Shown: one piece after another, positions 6,411 through 13,292 of the stretch
Position numbering within the stretch: the stretch's first letter is position 1
How the letters are laid out: the number at the start of each line of letters is the position of its first letter
From: UBA11222 sp030652895
GTDB lineage: Bacteria; Pseudomonadota; Alphaproteobacteria; UBA11222
Direction of reading: 5' to 3'
NCBI GenBank assembly: GCA_038318895.1
Contig: JBBQCS010000024.1
Coordinates: forward strand, 1 to 37,585
DNA: 37,585 bases
Translations under genes and position numbers: made by a program
Notes under the pieces: model-generated
What the model was told of the DNA's origin: nothing
Databases searched by the model: none
Seen by the model: the letters and a program-made list of their open reading frames with translations, nothing else

Positions 6411-7262
6411 TCAGGCGGCGGCTGAGGACTTTTTTCTAGAGGCAAACAGCGCCGCCAGCCCGGCGCCGAAAAGCAGAGCTGCACCGGGTTCCGGCACAGC
6501 CTCGCTCCCCAGCCCAATATCGGCGCCCTGATCATAGCCGCCGCTGGCGTTGCCGCAGCCGGTGATGGAGATACTATCTTGAATCAACGTCACTTGTGTC
6601 TCGGCCGACAACAACCTGCCGCAGGTAATTGTTAGATTACCGTCACTGCTGATGAGGTCATGCGCGAGGACATTCCCTGCGAACGTAGGGCCGTTCAGGG
6701 TCGCAGCGCTGGCAACACTCCAATACAGCCCGACATTGGCGCCATCGCCTATGTTTTGCAGGGTAACGGTCGACGTCGTCGAGGCGATAAGCGTGCTAGG
6801 AAACAGGAAAACCCACACTGCGGTGTTGCTGCCCCCGCCGTCGAGAATGAGTGCTCCCACCAAATTCTCTGACAAGGCCGGGACCGTATAAACGCCCGGA
6901 GTGATAGAGCCGCCATTGGCAGACTGCCACGCGTCCAGGTCTCCCCCGGTAATGGTGGTGCCCGGCCCAAAGGCATTTACAGCGACGATCGCAGCGTCGA
7001 GCTGAATCTGAGCGTTCTGCGCCAATGCGGTATTTGCTTGTAACGATCCGGCTGTAAAAGTGTACCCGCCGCCAACCGAGGCATTCGGGGCGGAACCCAG
7101 ATTTCCGCCGATGGTGCTCGTGGGGACATTGGTCACCCCCGCAGCGCCCAGCACCGCGAAGCTCGCTAAATCCAAACCCAGAATTGGCGTTGCCATTGCT
7201 GGTGCAGACAGGGCGCTTAACCCCAGCGATGCAACAGCCGCTATTTTAATCAGATTAAACAT
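6411..7262 (-). CDS. DUF3494 ice-binding-like protein with PEP-CTERM signal
   Basis: 283 residues. A signal peptide ends near residue 24 (SALSAPAMA). The body matches the DUF3494 beta-helical fold: LGLDLASFAVLGAAGVTNVP and STIGGNLGSAPNASVGG, an alanine/glutamine-rich helix (LAQNAQIQLDAAIVAVNAFG), then LTPGVY-like ITPGVYTVP, TAVWVFLFPSTL, GLYWSVASAATL and FAGNVLAHDLIS. The end carries VPEPGAALLFGAGLAALFA and then RKK, a canonical PEP-CTERM sorting signal processed by an exosortase. The protein should therefore be exported and attached to the cell surface or a polymer matrix. Family members include antifreeze proteins and adhesins; the role here is not determined. AGAGG precedes the ATG. Phased array 6 lies 267 bp upstream, leaving a long leader with a hairpin. 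Confidence 0.85.
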   Translation of the reverse strand: MFNLIKIAAVASLGLSALSAPAMATPILGLDLASFAVLGAAGVTNVPTSTIGGNLGSAPNASVGGGYTFTAGSLQANTALAQNAQIQLDAAIVAVNAFGPGTTITGGDLDAWQSANGGSITPGVYTVPALSENLVGALILDGGGSNTAVWVFLFPSTLIASTTSTVTLQNIGDGANVGLYWSVASAATLNGPTFAGNVLAHDLISSDGNLTITCGRLLSAETQVTLIQDSISITGCGNASGGYDQGADIGLGSEAVPEPGAALLFGAGLAALFASRKKSSAAA

Positions 7263-7290
7263 GATTAGCCTCTTAGTATAAAGTCCGTTT

Positions 7291-7306
7291 GCGGGAGAAT
7301 TCCCGC
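7291..7306 (-). promoter_or_regulatory. Hairpin in the leader of the ice-binding-like gene
   Basis: A 6-bp perfect inverted repeat (GCGGGA / TCCCGC, 4-base loop) sits 28 bp upstream of the start codon in a leader of more than 200 bases. TTGACA lies slightly upstream of it, so a second, closer promoter is possible. Any regulatory role is a guess. Confidence 0.35.
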
Positions 7307-7528
7307 TTAAAATTTATGCTATGTTGTCAATAAGTTACTCGCGCGGCCTCCAAACCAGCACCACGCCTGCCTTTAACGCCTTGTTAAGGCTACGCCCCCC
7401 CGCGTTCTGTCAATGTGACGTTCGTCGCACAACTTCTGATTGAGGGATGAGAGGCAGGTGCTCCGTCACACGCTTCTCAATGTGGACTCTACAAAGCGAT
7501 CAGTACAGCCAAAGGCTAACTTTTGCGG

Positions 7529-7576
7529 CGTAAGGACGCGATGCTGGAAACGCGGCGGCGCATATTTTTTGCGTAA
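7529..7576 (-). promoter_or_regulatory. Phased TAA-box array 6, upstream of the ice-binding-like gene
   Basis: Plus-strand boxes are CGTAA 7529-7533, CATAT 7561-7565 and CGTAA 7572-7576 (offsets 0, +32, +43). It is a near copy of array 5, with the similarity continuing past the proximal box into a GATCGC sequence. The gap 7263-7706 otherwise holds the leader hairpin and two terminator-like stems, and no gene that I can support. Confidence 0.6.
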
Positions 7577-7599
7577 AGATGCTTGCTTGTTGCTCTCCG

Positions 7600-7633
7600 A
7601 AAAAAAAGCCCTGCGCTGGGGGCAGCGCCGGGC
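7600..7633 (-). terminator. Rho-independent terminator of the CsbD-like gene
   Basis: Strong stem GCCC-t-GCGCTG (7608-7618) with CAGCGC-c-GGGC (7623-7633), 4-base loop. On the minus strand it is followed by a run of T. It lies about 75 bp downstream of the CsbD stop and just ahead of array 6. Confidence 0.75.
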
Positions 7634-7647
7634 GGTAAGTTAAACAT

Positions 7648-7678
7648 CCGTCCGGTGCAGGGGGCTGACGCCGGACGG
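7648..7678 (-). terminator. Second stem-loop after the CsbD-like gene
   Basis: CCGTCCGG (7648-7655) pairs perfectly with CCGGACGG (7671-7678) across a 15-base loop. No T run follows directly, so it may protect the mRNA end or assist the terminator at 7600-7633. Confidence 0.4.
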
Positions 7679-7706
7679 CCGGAAAGATAGGCTAATGATC
7701 TGTGAA

Positions 7707-7931
7707 TTACGCTGGCTTATGCGTGTTGGCGGGGCCGCAGGCGTCTTCAAGCGCTTTGACTTTTACTTCCGCATCTTCTTTGGCAAGGCCGTAATGTTCC
7801 TTCAGTCTGCCTAAAAACTGTTCGCGCTTGCCGTCATACAGCGTGATGTCATTATCAGTCAGCTTACCCCAAGTCTCCTTCAATTTGCCTTTGAGTTGTT
7901 CGAATTTTCCGTCTACCTGTTCTTTATTCAT
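7707..7931 (-). CDS. CsbD-like stress protein
   Basis: 74 residues from ATG 7931, chosen because AGGAG lies seven bases before it; the frame is open 17 codons further upstream without a signal. The N-terminus MNKEQVDGKFEQLKGKLKET followed by WGKLTDNDITLYDGKREQFLG is the classic CsbD signature of a small, soluble, highly charged protein. The usual QxxxGK-x-K pattern continues into YGLAKEDAEVKVKALE. CsbD proteins are induced by general stress in many bacteria; the molecular role is unknown. It stands alone between phased array 7 and a strong terminator. Confidence 0.85.
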   Translation of the reverse strand: MNKEQVDGKFEQLKGKLKETWGKLTDNDITLYDGKREQFLGRLKEHYGLAKEDAEVKVKALEDACGPANTHKPA

Positions 7932-7998
7932 TAAATTCTCCTGAGATTTGCAGGTGAGTGTTGCCAATAACAACGTCTTCAATAAATGCTGATTTATC

Positions 7999-8046
7999 AG
8001 TAAAAATGCGATGCGAGTTCGCTACTGTCTGGTAAGGAAGCCGTAA
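7999..8046 (-). promoter_or_regulatory. Phased TAA-box array 7, upstream of the CsbD-like gene
   Basis: Plus-strand boxes are AGTAA 7999-8003, GGTAA 8031-8035 and CGTAA 8042-8046 (offsets 0, +32, +43). In transcription order the distal pair is TTAC-N7-TTAC, the clearest direct repeat of the set. GCATCGCAT beside the proximal box is shared with array 5. The proximal box lies 68 bp upstream of the CsbD start. Confidence 0.6.
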
Positions 8047-8053
8047 AGGGCTA

Positions 8054-8137
8054 TTACGAAGTGCGGCTAGCGGGGTTGCCCCCACATTCCGGCACCTGCC
8101 GACATTTCCAGGCGAGCATCGGCTCCGTCAATGGCAT
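8054..8137 (-). pseudogene. Possible relic of a tyrosine integrase N-terminus
   Basis: On the minus strand ATG 8137 begins MPLTEPMLAWKC, and the frame ends after 27 residues. MPLT or MALT followed by a short helix is the usual start of tRNA-associated phage-type integrases, but similarity beyond the first few residues is weak. Its position, about 210 bp beyond the 3' end of a tRNA and reading away from it, is where such a gene is expected. No other integrase sequence is visible. This is inference from position and four residues. Confidence 0.25.
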
Positions 8138-8185
8138 AAGGAGAAACCTCTTGCCTGACGCGACGAAACCAACACACGGCTCCCT

Positions 8186-8207
8186 ATACCAACAAAAATA
8201 CCAACAA
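8186..8207. repeat. Two 10-bp direct repeats near the tRNA
   Basis: ATACCAACAA occurs at 8186-8195 and 8198-8207 (12-bp period). Short direct repeats of this kind are often seen between an integrase start and its tRNA attachment site. The rest of 8138-8350 shows no coding signal. Confidence 0.5.
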
Positions 8208-8350
8208 TTTTTTTCGGTGTGCGAAGTTCACCTCCGTGCTCCAGCTTGTGCCCATGTGCGACGAAATACAAAAAATCATTTGATTTCATATTGTTAAATA
8301 GAAATCAGCAAATATCATCGCAGTGGAGGATATGTTGGGAGAAGAGCAAG

Positions 8351-8426
8351 TGGTGCCGGCTGCAGGAATCGAACCCGCGACCCCCTGATTACAAATCAGG
8401 TGCTCTACCATCTGAGCTAAGCCGGC
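8351..8426 (-). tRNA. tRNA-Thr (anticodon UGU)
   Basis: A full cloverleaf can be drawn on the minus strand. The acceptor stem is GCCGGCT, the D-arm contains AGCTCAGATGGTAGAGC, the anticodon stem is CTGAT/ATCAG with loop TTTGTAA (anticodon TGT), and the T-arm contains GGTTCGATTCC. The discriminator base is A and the CCA end is encoded (8351-8353). The body is 73 nt, 76 with CCA. Threonine ACA codons are read by this anticodon. The gene marks the border between the minus-strand small-protein block and the plus-strand maturation operon. Confidence 0.95.
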
Positions 8427-8519
8427 ATACTGGTTAGAATTGGCGGAACATACGCGCACATGGCCGCGCAGGCAAGATGCCCGTAACGGGTTAAAGGACT
8501 ACTATGCGCCCGCTGCTCA

Positions 8520-9455
8520 ATGGCTTATTCTGATCAGATGACATATCGCGTTCCCACATCGATAGATGACACGCTTAAGCTATTGCAGGCTGGCGGTTAT
8601 ATCGCCGCACGGCCCCTGGCGACAGTGCTGTTCCTGGCCCTCAAACTGGGGCGACCGCTGTTTCTGGAGGGGGAAGCAGGCGTCGGCAAAACCGAAATAG
8701 CCAAGGTGCTGGCTTCCGCGCTGGGGCGGCGGCTGTTGCGGCTGCAATGCTATGAGGGGCTGGATACGGCCAGCGCCGTTTATGAATGGAATTATGCGGC
8801 GCAGATGATCGAAATCCGTCTGGCCGAGGCCGAGGGGGTACAGGATCGGCGCGCGTTGGGAACGGACATTTTTTCTGAACGCTTCATGATCAAGCGGCCC
8901 ATATTACAGGCGTTGGAGCCCGATGTAGCGGGACCGCCAGTATTGCTGATTGACGAGATCGACCGCGCCGACGAACCGTTCGAGGCCTATCTGCTGGAGG
9001 TGTTGTCGGATTATCAGGTTACGGTTCCCGAGATCGGCACGGTGCGCGCTGCCCATCCGCCGATTGTGGTCCTGACCTCCAACCGTACGCGCGAAATTCA
9101 TGACGCCCTGAAACGCCGCTGTCTGTATCACTGGATCGATTATCCTGATGCGGCGCGGGAACTGGAAATTCTGCATACCAGGGCGCCGGAGGCGAACGCC
9201 CGGCTTTCGGCGCAAGTGGTTGGCTTTGTGCAGGAACTGCGCAAACGCGATCTGTTCAAACCGCCCGGCGTTGCGGAATCCATTGACTGGGCCAGCGCGC
9301 TGACGACACTGGATAAATTGGAACTGGACCCCCAAACCATTAATGACACGCTGGGGGTGCTGCTGAAATATCAAGATGACATTGCCCGCATCCATGGCGG
9401 TGAAGCAGAGAAAATTCTGCAACAAATCCGTTCACAAACTGTTGCTGCCACCTAG
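8520..9455 (+). CDS. MoxR-family AAA+ ATPase (CoxD-like)
   Basis: 311 residues. Walker A is GEAGVGKT (51-58), Walker B LLIDEID (142-148), sensor 1 TSN (186-188), and the arginine-finger region is KRR (198-200), as in MoxR/CoxD ATPases. Oligotropha CoxD is a chaperone needed to insert sulfur and copper into the Mo-Cu centre of CO dehydrogenase; related proteins mature other molybdo-hydroxylases. The stop is directly followed by the ATG of the VWA partner, the usual MoxR-VWA pairing. The ATG at 8520 has a weak ribosome-binding site; a second ATG at 8538 is no better. No promoter motif was identified in the 93 bp after the tRNA. Confidence 0.9.
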   Translation: MAYSDQMTYRVPTSIDDTLKLLQAGGYIAARPLATVLFLALKLGRPLFLEGEAGVGKTEIAKVLASALGRRLLRLQCYEGLDTASAVYEWNYAAQMIEIRLAEAEGVQDRRALGTDIFSERFMIKRPILQALEPDVAGPPVLLIDEIDRADEPFEAYLLEVLSDYQVTVPEIGTVRAAHPPIVVLTSNRTREIHDALKRRCLYHWIDYPDAARELEILHTRAPEANARLSAQVVGFVQELRKRDLFKPPGVAESIDWASALTTLDKLELDPQTINDTLGVLLKYQDDIARIHGGEAEKILQQIRSQTVAAT

Positions 9456-10658
9456 ATGCAGGCGCCAGGCAAACTCGCCACGAATATCATGCATTTTGCG
9501 CGGCTGCTGCGCGCCAGCGGGCTGGCCGTGGGTCCGGACCGGGTATTGGATGCGCTGACAGCAGTGGAGGCGGCGGGGCTGCAACACCGCGATGATTTTT
9601 ACTGGTCGCTGCATGCGGTGTTCGTTTCCAAACATGGCGAGCACGTGCTGTTTGACCAGGCGTTTCACATTTTCTGGCGCGATCCGGATTTGTTGAAACG
9701 GGCCATGGCTTTGATGTTGCCCTCGATCAGTGCACCTGTCCCGCCGCAGGAAGAAAAAACCACACGGCGGCTGGCCGAAGCCATGCTGCCGCACGCGGGG
9801 GATCAGCCGCAGGCCGGGGAGCCGGAAATCGAGTTCGACGCGGCCTTAAGCTTTTCCGATCAGGAATTACTGCGCAAAAAGGATTTTGAGCAGATGAGCC
9901 TGGCGGAACTGAACGAAGCCCGACAGGCAATCCGGAAATTGCGCCTGCCCATACAAAATATCCGTACACGCCGTTTCGCTCAGGGTTCCTACGGGGACCG
10001 GGTGGATATGCGCGCCACCCTGCGGCAAAGCCTGCGCCAGGGGGGCGCCATGCGATTGCGCTATAAGCGGCCCGTTCACCACCATCCGCCTCTGGTGCTG
10101 TTATGCGATATCTCCGGTTCCATGAGCCGCTATAGCCGCATGTTGCTGCATTTCATGCATGCCATCACCAATGAACAGGACCGGGTGTACAGTTTCGTAT
10201 TCGGTACACGGCTGACCAATATTTCCCATATGCTGCGCGAACGCGATGTGGACGAGGCCATGCAACGTATTACCGAGATCGTGGCCGACTGGGATGGCGG
10301 CACCCGTATCGGCCATTGTCTGCGCGAATTTAATATGCGCTGGTCGCGGCGTGTGCTGACCCAGGGGCCGGTGGTGATCCTGATTTCCGACGGGCTGGAC
10401 CGGGACGCCGCTGAAGGCATTGGCCCGCAAATCGAGCGGCTGCATAAAAGCTGCCGCCGGTTGATCTGGCTCAATCCGCTCTTGCGGTATGAGGCCTTCG
10501 CCCCCAAATCCATGGGGGTACGGGCGATTTTGCCCCATGTGGACGAGTTTCGCACCGCACATAATCTTGATAGTCTGGTGGCGCTGGCGGATGCGCTGAA
10601 CCATCCGCAAACCGGTTTTGGCATTGAAAAATTCCGCAGCGAACTAAGGGCAGGATGA
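9456..10658 (+). CDS. CoxE-type von Willebrand factor A protein
   Basis: 400 residues, soluble, without a signal peptide. The N-terminal half is helical and charged. The C-terminal half is a VWA domain with an intact metal-ion-dependent adhesion site: DISGSMS (D218, S220, S222), DGGTRIG further on for the Thr, and ISDGLD for the Asp. This is the CoxE/YehP class that works with MoxR ATPases as an adaptor presenting the client enzyme. The ATG abuts the MoxR stop (TAGATG) and its own stop overlaps the next ATG by 4 bp, so the operon is tightly coupled. Confidence 0.88.
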   Translation: MQAPGKLATNIMHFARLLRASGLAVGPDRVLDALTAVEAAGLQHRDDFYWSLHAVFVSKHGEHVLFDQAFHIFWRDPDLLKRAMALMLPSISAPVPPQEEKTTRRLAEAMLPHAGDQPQAGEPEIEFDAALSFSDQELLRKKDFEQMSLAELNEARQAIRKLRLPIQNIRTRRFAQGSYGDRVDMRATLRQSLRQGGAMRLRYKRPVHHHPPLVLLCDISGSMSRYSRMLLHFMHAITNEQDRVYSFVFGTRLTNISHMLRERDVDEAMQRITEIVADWDGGTRIGHCLREFNMRWSRRVLTQGPVVILISDGLDRDAAEGIGPQIERLHKSCRRLIWLNPLLRYEAFAPKSMGVRAILPHVDEFRTAHNLDSLVALADALNHPQTGFGIEKFRSELRAG

Positions 10659-10978
10659 TGGAAAATCATGACAGGGTTCTGGAACAGGCGGCACTTTGGC
10701 GGGCCGAGGGGGCCGGGGTCGCATTGGCCACTGTCACCGCGACGTGGGGATCGGCGCCCCGCCCCGCCGGTAGCCAGTTGGCGGTGCACGCGGATGGCCG
10801 CATGATCGGGTCCGTGTCCGGTGGCTGTATCGAAGGCGCGGTTGTGGTGGAAGCGCAGGATATTATTCAGACCGGAAAACCCAGGCTGCTGGAATTTGGC
10901 GTCAGCAACAGCCAGGCCTGGGAGGTAGGACTGGCCTGCGGCGGCAGGATTAAAGTGTTCGTCGAGCGCGTCGAATAA
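10655..10978 (+). CDS. XdhC/CoxI-family protein, N-terminal domain only
   Basis: 107 residues that correspond to the N-terminal XdhC_CoxI domain: ATWGSAPRPAGSQLAVHADG, GSVSGGCIEGAVV and VGLACGGRIKVFVE are the family's blocks. XdhC binds molybdenum cofactor and delivers it, sulfurated, to xanthine dehydrogenase-type enzymes. Here the protein ends after this domain, and the Rossmann half is a separate gene starting one base before this one's stop is complete (TAATG). The pair thus equals one split XdhC. Translation starts inside the stop of coxE (GGATGATGG); either of the two ATGs could be used. Confidence 0.88.
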   Translation: MMENHDRVLEQAALWRAEGAGVALATVTATWGSAPRPAGSQLAVHADGRMIGSVSGGCIEGAVVVEAQDIIQTGKPRLLEFGVSNSQAWEVGLACGGRIKVFVERVE

Positions 10979-11664
10979 TGCACAAACAAATTCTCAATCA
11001 GTTGATAAAGGACCGCGCAGACAAGCGTGCCGTGGCGCTGGCCACAAATCTTGTGACGGGTGAGGAAGTAGTACTGTATCCCTCTGGCGCCCCAAAGAAC
11101 GAACTGGAACAGCAGGTCAATATCGCCCTGCGCGAGGACAGGGCGCGCACCGTGGAAACCGCCGAAGGCGAGGTGTTCATCAATGTGTTCAATCCGCCGT
11201 TACGTCTGCTGATTGCCGGGGCGGTGCATATCGCCCAGCCCCTGGCGCGTATGGCCGCCCTTACCGGATATGACGTGACGATTATTGATCCGCGCCGCGC
11301 GTTCGCAACCGCGGACCGGTTTCCGGGCGTTACGCTGCTGAGCGAATGGCCCGATGCAGGCGTTGCCGCATTGCAGCCCGATGCGCGCACCGCCATTGTG
11401 ACGCTGACCCATGATCCCAAGCTGGATGACGCCGCGCTTCATACTGCGTTGAACAGTGACAGTTTTTATATTGGCTGCCTGGGCAGCAAAAAAACCCACG
11501 CGGCGCGGCTGGAACGCTTGCGCATGGCGGGCTTTGATGAAACCGCCCTGGCACGGATTCATGGGCCGGTCGGACTGGCTATTGGCGCAAAAAGCCCCGC
11601 GGAAATCGCGGTCTCCATCCTGGCGCAACTGACCGCTACATTACGTGGCGGGGCGGCGTCATGA
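10978..11664 (+). CDS. XdhC Rossmann-domain protein (C-terminal half)
   Basis: 228 residues. After about 75 residues comes the XdhC C-terminal Rossmann fold: PLRLLIAGAVHIAQPLARMA (nucleotide-binding loop GAVHIAQ), then VTIIDPRRAFA, TLTHDPKLDD, YIGCLGSKKTHAARLERL and GPVGLAIGAKSPAEIAVSIL. Together with the preceding gene it forms a complete XdhC, the chaperone that hands Mo cofactor to molybdo-hydroxylases. It overlaps the next gene by 4 bp (ATGA). CoxF and CoxI of CO-oxidising bacteria belong to the same family, so either a CODH-like or an XDH-like client is possible. Confidence 0.88.
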   Translation: MHKQILNQLIKDRADKRAVALATNLVTGEEVVLYPSGAPKNELEQQVNIALREDRARTVETAEGEVFINVFNPPLRLLIAGAVHIAQPLARMAALTGYDVTIIDPRRAFATADRFPGVTLLSEWPDAGVAALQPDARTAIVTLTHDPKLDDAALHTALNSDSFYIGCLGSKKTHAARLERLRMAGFDETALARIHGPVGLAIGAKSPAEIAVSILAQLTATLRGGAAS

Positions 11665-13292
11665 TTTTTGGCGATCTTCCTCTGACGCGGGCTGAAGGCG
11701 CGATCCTGGCGCATTCGGTACGCACAGGCCCGCTGGCGTTTAACAAAGGCCGGGTGCTGTCGCCGCAGGACATCGCCGATCTGCACGCAGCCGGGATCAC
11801 TAACGTTATTGTTGCGAGGCCGGAAGCAGGCGATGTCGGCGAAGATGAAGCCGCCAACGCGCTGGCGCGGGCCTGCGCGGGCACGAATATCCGCACAGGC
11901 GCCGCCTTTACGGGGCGGGCCAATCTGTTCGCCGCCACGGATGGCCTGGCCGTCGTTAACCGGGCGTTGGTCGATCAGATCAATCTCATCGATGAAAGCA
12001 TCACCATCGCCACGGTGACGCCCTATGAGCCGGTCGGGAAGAAGCAGATGGTGGCGACCATCAAAATCATTCCATTCGCAACCCCGCGTGAAAAACTGGA
12101 CCAGGCCCTGACGCTGCTCAAAAAACCATTGGTGCAAATTGCCCCATGGCGGGCGCGCACGGTTGGGCTTGTTTCCACCATGCTTCCGGGCGGCAAGAAC
12201 AGCCTGCTGGATAAAAACTTGCAGGCGCTGACGGGGCGCCTGGCGCATATGGGAGACAGTCCGGTTGTGGAGCGGCGCTGTCCGCATGATGCGAACGCTG
12301 TTGCGGGCATGATCGGGGAATTGATGGATTTGGGATGCGCGCCCGTGTTCATCTTTGGCGCGTCCGCCATCGTGGACCGCCGCGATGTTATTCCGGCGGG
12401 CATTGTCGCTGCGGGCGGCGAAGTACTGCATGTGGGGATGCCGGTTGATCCGGGAAACCTGCTGCTGTTGGGCCGTGTGCGCGATGTACCGGTGGTCGGC
12501 CTGCCCAGTTGCGCGCGTTCGCCCAAGCTCAATGGCTTTGACTGGGTGTTGCAACGGCTGATGGCGGATGTCCCGGTTACGCGCGAAGATATTATGCGCA
12601 TGGGTGCGGGTGGCCTGTTGAAAGAAATTCCCACGCGTCCGCAGCCCCGCGCAGGCCGTGCGCCAACTGCGCGCAAGGCCCCGCGCATTGCAGCACTGGT
12701 GTTGGCGGCGGGCCGCTCTCAACGCATGGGCGCGGAAAACAAGCTGCTGATCAAACTTGATGGCCAGTTCATGATTGCCCGGGTAGTTGGGGAGATTGCG
12801 GCGGCAGGGCTTGATCCCTGCGTCATCGTGACCGGTCACGAGGCTGCGGATGTACGCGCGGCGCTTGGCGGCGGCGCGGTCATTTTTGCGCATAATCCCG
12901 ATTATGCAGAAGGGCTGAGCAGTTCCCTGCACACAGGTTTGAAAGCCCTGCCGGAAGATCTGGATGGGGTTCTGATCTGCCTTGGTGATATGCCGGACGT
13001 GCGTACGGCGCATGTGCAAAGACTGATTGCCGCGTTCGATCCGGTGGAGGGCCGCGCAATCTGCGTTCCCACCTTTCAGGGTAAGCGCGGTAATCCAGTT
13101 TTATTTGGCGCGCAATTTTTCGAGGAAATGATGGCCGTGGCGGGCGACACCGGCGCCAAACATCTGATTGGCGAATATAGCGAGCTGGTTTGCGAAGTGG
13201 CGATGGAGGATGCGGCGATCCTGCTGGACATCGATACGCCACAAGCCATGTCGGAGTATCAGAATTTAATTCAGCCCCACGGCCGCACTTAA
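11661..13292 (+). CDS. Molybdopterin-binding domain fused to MobA-like nucleotidyltransferase
   Basis: 543 residues with two domains. Residues 1-340 form a molybdopterin-binding (MoeA/MogA-like) region with GITNVIVARPEAGDVGEDEAA, VGLVSTMLPGG and PVFIFGASAIVDRRDVIPAG. A basic Pro/Arg/Ala linker (about 325-345) leads to a MobA/MocA-type domain starting IAALVLAAGRSQRMG with the KLL lysine, then VTGHEA, NPDYAEGLSSSL, CLGDMPDV and GKRGNPVLF. Such fusions make or load cytosine- or guanine-dinucleotide Mo cofactor; MocA-like proteins make the MCD form used by XDH/CODH-type enzymes. It is the last gene of the operon. Its 3' end overlaps the convergent Sir2 gene by 27 bp. Confidence 0.85.
   Translation: MIFGDLPLTRAEGAILAHSVRTGPLAFNKGRVLSPQDIADLHAAGITNVIVARPEAGDVGEDEAANALARACAGTNIRTGAAFTGRANLFAATDGLAVVNRALVDQINLIDESITIATVTPYEPVGKKQMVATIKIIPFATPREKLDQALTLLKKPLVQIAPWRARTVGLVSTMLPGGKNSLLDKNLQALTGRLAHMGDSPVVERRCPHDANAVAGMIGELMDLGCAPVFIFGASAIVDRRDVIPAGIVAAGGEVLHVGMPVDPGNLLLLGRVRDVPVVGLPSCARSPKLNGFDWVLQRLMADVPVTREDIMRMGAGGLLKEIPTRPQPRAGRAPTARKAPRIAALVLAAGRSQRMGAENKLLIKLDGQFMIARVVGEIAAAGLDPCVIVTGHEAADVRAALGGGAVIFAHNPDYAEGLSSSLHTGLKALPEDLDGVLICLGDMPDVRTAHVQRLIAAFDPVEGRAICVPTFQGKRGNPVLFGAQFFEEMMAVAGDTGAKHLIGEYSELVCEVAMEDAAILLDIDTPQAMSEYQNLIQPHGRT

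Noticed and set aside
7932..8060. EcfG-type general-stress promoter for CsbD
   Set aside because: I looked for GGAAC and CGTT with 16-17 bp spacing before CsbD and before the 88-residue gene and did not find it. The phased TAA array is what these promoters share.
11559..13019. A 486-codon open frame on the minus strand
   Set aside because: It is antisense to the Mo-cofactor fusion gene. Its product is rich in His, Arg and Gln with no motif, a shadow caused by GC-biased codons.
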